A stretch of 11,322 nt of DNA from Collinsella sp. TF05-9AC (GTDB lineage Bacteria > Actinomycetota > Coriobacteriia > Coriobacteriales > Coriobacteriaceae): assembly GCF_003438495.1 (NCBI RefSeq), contig NZ_QSSH01000047.1:1-11322 (forward strand), given 5' to 3'. Below are positions 6,499-11,322 of the stretch, piece after piece (within the stretch, counting starts at the first letter, position 1; the number at the start of each line of letters is the position of its first letter). The translations under genes were made by a program, and so were the position numbers. Under the pieces are notes generated by a model. It did no database searches. It saw only the letters and a program-made list of their open reading frames with translations, and had not been told where the DNA came from.

Positions 6499-7218
6499 CT
6501 ACAGCTCCACGCAGGGATTGTCGTGAGTCACAAGCGTCTTAACGACAACCGTCGCTCCCAAATACCGCTCGAGCAGCTCGGCTAAGCGATCGATCGCGGC
6601 CTGGCAATCCCCCATCCGCTCGGGCTCAACGCACTCAATCGCCAAAAATGCGTCGGCTGAATCGTCGGACAGGGCCGTTCTCACGCCGTCGCGCCAGTTC
6701 CAGCAGCGGCACACGGCGCCCGCATCGTCGATATAGGCGAGCTCGCCGGGCAGCGTCGGATCGTCCGCCTCCTCGCCAAGCGGCAAGAACGCATCGCCAC
6801 CGTCGGTCACCTTCAAGCGAAGGTCTCCCTCAATCGCATGCAGATCCTCGCCTCCCACGGGCAGCGCATAGGTCAACGACACCGTGTTGTAGATGTCCAC
6901 CGCGGGCGTAATGTGGCCCACCGGCTTGCCCTTGAGCACGCGCTTGAGCAAGTTCTCGATCGAGCAGCGGGCGCCCTTCTTGGTCTTGAACAGGCGATAC
7001 GCCTCGCGCCATGCCTTGACCGACGCATTCTCGCTGATGGTATCGCTCGTCAGGTGGCGCTCCGCATCGATGTTGGCGCGGTCAAGCAGCGCGGCGATCG
7101 CGTCCACGTCATCCTGGGGAATCTGAGCCGCGGGCTTCATGCCCTTTACGACCACGACGCCGACCGCCGCCTGCGGAAACAGCTCCCAAAAAGAATCCTC
7201 GGCAATAAAGCCCTTCAT
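6499..7218 (-). CDS. B3/B4 domain protein (free-standing PheT editing-like domain)
   Basis: A 239-aa protein made of the B3/B4 fold, which in the beta subunit of phenylalanyl-tRNA synthetase removes misacylated tyrosine. Free-standing versions are widespread and proposed to act on tRNA or amino acids, but their substrate is not settled. Seen: ARCSIENLLKRVLKG, VDIYNTVSLTYALPVGGEDL and GDAFLPLGEEADDP, then the strand run AYIDDAGAVCRCWNWRDGVR, in the order expected of this family. Start: GTG 7233 is possible, but ATG 7218 has AGGGAG just five to six bases upstream and is chosen. Its leader holds a strong intrinsic terminator about 45 bases before the start codon, behind a good promoter, so expression is probably controlled by attenuation. 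The nearest upstream gene is pckA on the same strand. Confidence 0.85.
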   Translation of the reverse strand: MKGFIAEDSFWELFPQAAVGVVVVKGMKPAAQIPQDDVDAIAALLDRANIDAERHLTSDTISENASVKAWREAYRLFKTKKGARCSIENLLKRVLKGKPVGHITPAVDIYNTVSLTYALPVGGEDLHAIEGDLRLKVTDGGDAFLPLGEEADDPTLPGELAYIDDAGAVCRCWNWRDGVRTALSDDSADAFLAIECVEPERMGDCQAAIDRLAELLERYLGATVVVKTLVTHDNPCVEL

Positions 7219-7248
7219 ACGCTCTCCCTTCACTGTGCGCCCCCGAGC

Positions 7249-7321
7249 GAGGGCGTCTAAACAAAAAGCGCCCTCACGGCGGCCACCTTCAAAGTCCTAC
7301 GGTGCCGCCACAAGAGCGCTT
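7249..7321 (-). terminator. Leader terminator/attenuator upstream of the B3/B4 gene
   Basis: Reading the minus strand, AAGCGCTCTTGTGGCGGCACC (7321-7301) pairs with GGTGGCCGCCGTGAGGGCGC and its end (7287-7266), an almost complete stem of about 20 bp with a 13-base loop, followed by TTTTTGTTT. Alternative pairings exist: AGCG/CGCT just before and overlapping the 5' arm, and GAGGGCG (7275-7269) with CGCCCTC (7255-7249) after the U run. The opposite strand lacks a T run, so it acts on minus-strand transcripts. It could simply be a distal pckA terminator, but a promoter lies between it and pckA. Confidence 0.65.
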
Positions 7322-7362
7322 ACGCTGCCCCCATCCGGAGAAGGGGACGATATGTCAGGCGT

Positions 7363-7391
7363 ATTGTAACCCGAGTCATCCACGCGAGCAA
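7363..7391 (-). promoter_or_regulatory. Candidate promoter for the B3/B4 leader
   Basis: On the minus strand TTGCTC (7391-7386), a 17-base spacer, then TACAAT (7368-7363). Transcription would start near 7356, giving a leader of about 138 bases that includes the terminator hairpin. The -35 box directly abuts the hairpin repeat at 7390-7429. Confidence 0.45.
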
Positions 7392-7429
7392 AACCACCAC
7401 AAAGGCGTCTGTCCCCTTATGGTGGTTTT
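7390..7429. repeat. CCACCAC/GTGGTGG hairpin repeat, copy 3 (inverted orientation)
   Basis: AAAACCACCACAAAGG (7390-7405) and CCTTATGGTGGTTTT (7415-7429), with one mismatch in the arms. Judged by its loop (GTCTGTCC, the complement of GGACAGAC), it lies in the opposite orientation to copy 2. It begins 15 bases beyond the pckA stop and on the minus strand ends in TTTT, so it probably also serves as the pckA terminator. Confidence 0.8.
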
Positions 7430-7444
7430 GGATCTGAGGCGACG

Positions 7445-9115
7445 CTAGTGGCGGAGTCCCAGCAGGCCGCGGCCGCGATGGCGGGCCTCGGCGGACACCT
7501 GGGCGTGCGGGCCGGCGGCTTTGACGGACTCGGGCAGGTGCGAGTACTTCTTCTCGAAGTTCTCCTCGAACATCACCGCCAGGTTGTGCGCGGCCTCGTC
7601 GTAGCGCGCAGTGCTCTGCCAGTACTGGCGCGGCACCAGGATGCCGTCGGGCACACCGTGGCACGTGGTGGGAATGTCGACGTTAAAGATATCGTCGTGC
7701 ACGAACTCGCTGTCCTCGATGGTACCGTCGAGGGCGCGGGCCACCAGGGCGCGCGTGTAGGCAAGCTCGATGCGATGGCCCACGCCATAACCGCCGCCAA
7801 TCCAGCCGGTGTTGACCAGATAGACGCGGGTGCGACCGTCGGCGATACGCTCGCCGAGCATCTTGGCGTAGACCATAGGGTCGAGCGGCATAAACGGCTC
7901 TCCGAACAGCGAGGAGAACGTGGGCGTGGGCTCGGTGACGCCGACCTCGGTGCCGGGGATCTTGGCGGTGAAGCCCGTCACAAAGTGATACATGGCGGCG
8001 TCGGCCGTCAGGCGCGAGATGGGCGGCAGCACGCCAAAGGCATCGCAGGTCAAAAACAACACGACGCTCGGGGTGGTGCCCATGCCCTTGGTCCACGCGT
8101 TGGGGATATGCTCGACGGGATAGGCCACGCGCGTGTTGTGCGTGATCGAAATATCATCGTAATTGGGCTTGCGGCCCTCGTCGAGCACCACGTTTTCGCA
8201 GATGGCGCCAAAGCGAACGGCGTTGAAGATCTCGGGCTCGTGGAACGCATCCAGACCCTCGCACTTGGCATAGCAGCCGCCCTCGATGTTGAAGATGCCC
8301 ATGTCGGACCAGCCGTGCTCGTCATCGCCGATCAACAGGCGCGTGGGGTTGGCCGAAAGCGTGGTCTTGCCGGTGCCCGACAGGCCAAAGAACACCGCGG
8401 TCTCGTGCGTGACGGGATCCATGCTGGCCGAGCAATGCATGGGCAGCACGTCGTCCTCGACGGGCAGCAGGTAATTCATGACGCTGAAGATGGACTTTTT
8501 GATCTCGCCGGAGTAGCCGGTACCCGCGACCAAAATCACGCGCTCCTGGAAGTTGATGACCACGGCGGCGCTGGAGTTGAGGCCCTTGATGGCGGGATCG
8601 CACTGGTAGCCCGGCGCGGCGAGCACGCAGAAGTCCGGCTCGCCGGTGCGCGCGATTTCGCGGGCGAGCGGGCGGGCGAGCATCTGCTTAATGAAGAGTG
8701 CCTGGCTGGCACGCTCGCAGGCGACGAGTAGTCGGCGCGTGTGGTTGCGGTCGGCGCCGGCCATGCCGCGGGTGACGAACACATCGCGCTCGTTGAGATA
8801 GTCGACGATGCCGGCCTTGATGGCCTCGTAGCTCTCAATCGAAAGCGGGCGGTTGACGGCGCCCCAGGCGATCTTGTCGTGCACGTCGGGCGTGTCGGCG
8901 ATAAAGCGGTCGTTGGGCGAACGTCCGGTACGCTCCCCCGTCTCGATCACCAGTGCGCCGTTGGAGGCCATGCGGCCTTCGTTGCGGCGGATGGCATGCT
9001 CGACGAGCTCGGCTGCCGGCAGGTCAACCAACAGGCGGGGCTGGTTCTCGGCGGGGTCTTCGACCAGCGTAATACCAAAATTGGACAGAACTTCTGCAGG
9101 GGTAACACCAGGCAT
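7445..9115 (-). CDS. pckA: Phosphoenolpyruvate carboxykinase (ATP)
   Basis: Interconverts oxaloacetate plus ATP with PEP, CO2 and ADP in the cytosol. In fermenting anaerobes it often runs toward oxaloacetate and conserves ATP. Motifs from the chosen start: TGRSPNDRF (63-71), GTGYSGEIKK (198-207), the kinase-1a loop GLSGTGKTT (244-252), IGDDEHGW (262-269) and FNIEGGCYAK (about 275-284), with GGYGVGHRI later. These identify the ATP-dependent family, not the GTP enzyme common in other actinobacteria. Length is 556 aa, slightly above the usual 530-540, with a short Arg/Gly-rich C-terminal tail. The open frame continues upstream to 9229, but ATG 9115 (MPGVTPAEVL) has GGAGG four bases before it and is preferred. 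The gene stands alone. Its upstream region carries a perfect 16-bp palindrome and a second short inverted repeat. Confidence 0.96.
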   Translation of the reverse strand: MPGVTPAEVLSNFGITLVEDPAENQPRLLVDLPAAELVEHAIRRNEGRMASNGALVIETGERTGRSPNDRFIADTPDVHDKIAWGAVNRPLSIESYEAIKAGIVDYLNERDVFVTRGMAGADRNHTRRLLVACERASQALFIKQMLARPLAREIARTGEPDFCVLAAPGYQCDPAIKGLNSSAAVVINFQERVILVAGTGYSGEIKKSIFSVMNYLLPVEDDVLPMHCSASMDPVTHETAVFFGLSGTGKTTLSANPTRLLIGDDEHGWSDMGIFNIEGGCYAKCEGLDAFHEPEIFNAVRFGAICENVVLDEGRKPNYDDISITHNTRVAYPVEHIPNAWTKGMGTTPSVVLFLTCDAFGVLPPISRLTADAAMYHFVTGFTAKIPGTEVGVTEPTPTFSSLFGEPFMPLDPMVYAKMLGERIADGRTRVYLVNTGWIGGGYGVGHRIELAYTRALVARALDGTIEDSEFVHDDIFNVDIPTTCHGVPDGILVPRQYWQSTARYDEAAHNLAVMFEENFEKKYSHLPESVKAAGPHAQVSAEARHRGRGLLGLRH

Positions 9116-9156
9116 GGGGCCTCCTTTAAAAACGCGACACGTGGACGCGGCGCGCA

Positions 9157-9172
9157 CTTTACTCACGTAAAG
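9157..9172. promoter_or_regulatory. Inverted repeat CTTTAC-N4-GTAAAG upstream of pckA
   Basis: Six-base perfect arms separated by TCAC, about 42-57 bases before the pckA start codon, hence in the probable promoter or leader. Could be a regulator site or a small RNA hairpin. No family can be assigned. Confidence 0.35.
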
Positions 9173-9189
9173 CCCGTTGTACCCGATAT

Positions 9190-9205
9190 GCAAAAACGTT
9201 TTTGC
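9190..9205. promoter_or_regulatory. Perfect 16-bp palindrome, LacI-family-like operator upstream of pckA
   Basis: GCAAAAACGTTTTTGC is fully symmetric with a central CG flanked by A and T runs, the general form of LacI/PurR-family operators. It is 75-90 bases upstream of the pckA start. It does not fit the CcpA cre rule, which needs TG and CA at the outer positions. No LacI-type regulator is encoded in the window. Confidence 0.5.
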
Positions 9206-9261
9206 GGCAACGACGAAGCGCCCGCCCAACGGTCAAAAATCGCACGCAAGCGGCCTGGTCA

Positions 9262-9359
9262 TTGGGGACGTTCTTAAATGACTAGTCGTTGGGGACACCC
9301 TTGAACAGGCAACAGCCAAGGTGTGTCCCCAGATGCCGGCACATAAGGAACGTCCCTAA
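9262..9359. repeat. Nested 98-bp palindromic element with two GGGAC words per arm
   Basis: Left arm 9262-9303 and right arm 9317-9359 are inverted copies: TTGGGGACGTTC against GGAACGTCCCTAA at the outside and TTGGGGACACCCTTG against CAAGGTGTGTCCCCA inside, around a 13-base loop. The middle of each arm (AATGACTAGTCG versus GATGCCGGCACA) is not conserved. It fills the gap between divergent pckA and the flippase gene. It could fold into a long hairpin and insulate the two transcription units. Confidence 0.75.
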
Positions 9360-9391
9360 GTGCCGACTACTGAATGGCGCCGCCCCAATTA

Positions 9392-9408
9392 TTGAACAAC
9401 CTGTTCAA
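9392..9408. promoter_or_regulatory. Perfect inverted repeat TTGAACA-N3-TGTTCAA, candidate operator
   Basis: Seven-base perfect arms with ACC between them, 59 bases upstream of the TTG start and 26 bases before the -10 at 9434. The size and symmetry suit a TetR- or similar dimeric regulator. The spacing is wrong for a LexA box (GAAC-N5-GTTC rather than N4). Confidence 0.4.
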
Positions 9409-9433
9409 AAACACGAATGGACACCACCGCGAC

Positions 9434-9439
9434 TATACT
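9434..9439 (+). promoter_or_regulatory. -10 element (TATACT) of the flippase gene
   Basis: TATACT matches the -10 consensus at five of six positions and lies 28 bases before the start codon. No recognisable -35 lies 16-19 bases upstream. The TTGAACA palindrome sits further up and may recruit an activator. Confidence 0.45.
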
Positions 9440-9466
9440 AGAGCGCAGTAGGAGAAAGGAACCGCC

Positions 9467-11047
9467 TTGAGTATCACGCCCCTCGATAGCATCCGCCGCG
9501 CCATCGCCCGCCGCAATGGCGTCGCCGACCCCGCCGTAGCGGGCAGCGGCACCGCAAAGGCCCAGGGCGGACGCATCGAGAATGGCCTGTTCCCCGCCTC
9601 CCACACGGCCGAAGAGCTCGCGCGCATCCAGGAGCTGAGCCAGCGCAACGCCGGCGGCCCCGACAGCAGCCAGGCCACGCGCCGTCGCCGCGAGCGCGAT
9701 CGCGAGCCTGGTCCCATCCACCGCATGGTCAACGCGTGGTGGAACCGCCTGCTCGGCGCTGTCTACGGCGGCGGCTTCTCCACGCAGGAAGCCGAATACG
9801 AGGAGCACGCCACCCGCCGCGACTATCTCTGGAATACCCTGGGCACCGCCGTGTGGGGCATGGCGTTTCCGCTGCTCACCATTGTGTCCACGCAGCTTGT
9901 GGGCGCCGAGGAAGCCGGTAAGTTCTCCATCGCCTTTGTCACCGGCACGCTCATCATGATCGCGTGCAACTACGGCGTGCGCAACTTTCAGGTCTCGGAC
10001 ATCGACGAAAAAACCTCCTTCGCCTCCTACCAGCTCAACCGCTGGCTTTGCGGAGCGCTCGCCCTGGGCTGCGGCCTCATGTACAGCAGCGCCCGCGGCT
10101 ATGACGCGCAGATGGCGACGATCGGCCTGGGCGTCTACCTGTATAAGGTGATCGACGGCGTGGCGGACGTGTACGAGGGCCGCCTGCAGCAGGCCGATAA
10201 ACTCTACTTGGCCGGCATGAGCCAAACGCTACGCTCCGTCGGCGTCATCGCGGTCTTTAGCGTGGCGCTGTTCCTTACGCGCAGCATGCCCATCGCGGCC
10301 ATGGCCATGGGTGTCACCGCCATCGCCTCGCTCGTGCTGGTCACCGCGCCGCTCGCCCTGCTCGAGACCGAAAAATCGCGCCGCGTGAGCCTGCGCGAGG
10401 TCGGCCACCTGTTTGTCCAGTGCGCTCCGCTCTTTGGTGCACTGTTCCTGTTCAACCTCATCGAGAGCATGCCCAAGTTTGTGATGTAAGGCACGCTGGC
10501 CTACAAATACCAGCTGTACTTTAATGCCCTGTTCTTTCCGGCGCAGGCTATTTTGCTGAGCATCGGATTTGTCTATAAACCGCAGCTTTTGCGTCTGTCG
10601 AGCATTTGGGCGAACCCGCGAAAACGCCGCCGTTTTGACTTGATTATTATTGCTGTTATGGCGCTGATCGTGGCCATCACCGGCGTGTGCGCCGCATTTA
10701 TGGCAGGCCCCGGCATTCCCCTCATGAGCTTTATGTACGGCCTCAACTTTGAGCGCTACCGCACATTAGCGCTGCTGATGGTCGTCGCCGGCGGCGTAAC
10801 CGCGGCCATCGATTTTATCTACGCCATTATCACGGTGCTGCGTCACGCCGGCGACGTCACCAAGATCTATCTGGTCTGCTTCGCCGTGAGCGTGGTGCTG
10901 CCGGTAATCCTTATCAACCTGCTGGGCCTGACGGGCGCCGTCGTGAGCTACCTGACGATCATGTCGCTACTGCTGGTGCTGCTGATTATCGAGTACGCCC
11001 ACATCCGCCAACGCATCGAACGCGACCGCAACCCCTACGGAGCGTAA
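9467..11047 (+). pseudogene. Polysaccharide flippase-like membrane protein, interrupted by one in-frame TAA
   Basis: The reading frame is continuous from a TTG start (AAAGGA six bases upstream) to the TAA at 11045-11047 except for a single TAA at 10487-10489. Both parts are in the same frame with no insertion or deletion. The first part encodes 340 aa and the second about 185. The product resembles Wzx/MATE-type polysaccharide exporters: repeated hydrophobic helices from about residue 121, NYGVRNFQ, and after the stop YKYQLYFNALFFPAQ. Codon use and reading quality stay normal past the stop, so the change is probably recent, perhaps GAA to TAA. It removes the last third of the helices, so the protein is probably inactive unless the stop is read through or is a sequencing error. 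A hydrophilic Arg-rich extension of about 118 residues precedes the first helix, unusual for this family. Substrate unknown. Confidence 0.8.
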
Positions 11048-11061
11048 TTAGCTGCCCCCGG

Positions 11062-11097
11062 CCACCGGAATTCGCGGTGGAATCACCCCGCTGGGGT
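11062..11097 (+). terminator. Weak terminator candidates after the flippase gene
   Basis: Two small hairpins follow the stop: CCACCG/CGGTGG (11062-11067 with 11075-11080) and ACCCC/GGGGT (11085-11089 with 11093-11097). Neither is followed by a proper T run, so their role is doubtful. Confidence 0.25.
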
Positions 11098-11127
11098 CTC
11101 GTTGCGAACAATATGCATCACGCAAAA

Positions 11128-11250
11128 CTAAGTGAGTAGACTTTTACCGAATCAACGACCACACCGACGAAGCGCAAGTCTGTGACCTGCGGTTTTATTG
11201 AGGCAAATATGTTGGGTGCTCGGCATTTCCAAAAAAGTCTACTCACTTAG
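11128..11250. mobile_element. MITE-like element with 18-bp perfect terminal inverted repeats
   Basis: CTAAGTGAGTAGACTTTT (11128-11145) and its exact reverse complement (11233-11250) flank 87 bases with no coding frame. Total length is 123 bp. Perfect ends and a non-coding centre suit a miniature inverted-repeat element, or alternatively a long-loop hairpin. No convincing target-site duplication is visible at the borders. Confidence 0.5.
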
Positions 11251-11294
11251 CCAGCGGGCAGCCAAATGATTATTTAAGGCTCTGTTAGACCAGG

Positions 11295-11322
11295 ATTGAC
11301 ATACATGTGTCCCCACGGTGCC
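11295..11322. repeat. Possible partial GGGGAC repeat at the window edge
   Basis: TTGACATACATGTGTCCCCA ends in TGTCCCCA, the same word (GGGGACA inverted) as the inner arm of the 9262-9359 element. The window ends before a partner arm could be seen. TTGACA here could also be a -35 box of a gene beyond the edge. Confidence 0.25.

Noticed and set aside
7249..7356. T-box riboswitch upstream of the B3/B4 gene
   Set aside because: GGTGG is present, but the rest of the AGGGTGGNACCGCG antiterminator motif is missing and the leader is too short for a standard stem I.
7448..8731. 427-aa open frame on the plus strand opposite pckA
   Set aside because: Antisense shadow of pckA; the pckA frame has all catalytic motifs and a good ribosome site.
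9190..9205. CcpA cre site
   Set aside because: The cre pattern requires TG and CA six and five bases from the central CG. This palindrome has CA and TG-like ends in the wrong places.
9392..9408. LexA (SOS) box
   Set aside because: Gram-positive LexA sites need GAAC-N4-GTTC. Here the spacer is five bases.
9389..10225. 278-aa open frame on the minus strand opposite the flippase gene
   Set aside because: Its product is Ala/Gly/Val-rich without a domain, and it crosses the promoter and start of the plus-strand gene.
10487..10489. Programmed stop-codon recoding (readthrough) in the flippase gene
   Set aside because: No recoding signal is apparent and TAA is the least leaky stop. A point mutation or sequence error is simpler.

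Overview
The window is about 60% G+C and reads like the chromosome of an anaerobic, gut-type actinobacterium of the class Coriobacteriia, most likely Collinsella or a close relative. This placement is inference. It rests on base composition, codon use, an ATP-dependent (not GTP-dependent) PEP carboxykinase, an oxygen-sensitive radical SAM protein, and many short hairpin repeats that share a GGGAC core. No phage, plasmid, CRISPR or toxin system is visible.

Layout, left to right. (1) 64-1002, minus: a PflX-like radical SAM protein. (2) 1003-1529: a long gap with a possible small structured RNA that ends in a terminator-like hairpin. (3) 1530-2729, plus: a WecA/TagO-type polyprenyl-phosphate sugar-1-phosphate transferase. 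(4) 2889-3938, plus: tryptophanyl-tRNA synthetase followed by a clear terminator. (5) 3939-4904: a repeat-rich zone in which a small MGMT-like gene (4389-4709, minus) sits between two inverted copies of a 38-bp repeat, with two more palindromes inside. (6) 4905-6328, minus: a DegV/FakB fatty-acid-binding protein preceded by a MarR regulator. (7) 6499-7218, minus: a free-standing B3/B4 (PheT editing-like) domain protein whose leader carries an intrinsic terminator. (8) 7445-9115, minus: pckA. (9) 9116-9466: a divergent intergenic region with several palindromes. (10) 9467-11047, plus: a polysaccharide flippase-like membrane protein interrupted by one in-frame TAA. (11) 11048-11322: a small MITE-like element with 18-bp perfect inverted ends.

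Most genes are housekeeping functions in single-gene or two-gene units. The sugar-phosphate transferase and the broken flippase could both serve cell-surface glycan export, but they are about 7 kb apart and nothing links them directly. The unusual content is between genes: at least four classes of palindromic repeat, a likely attenuator, a candidate RNA gene, and a recent-looking nonsense mutation.
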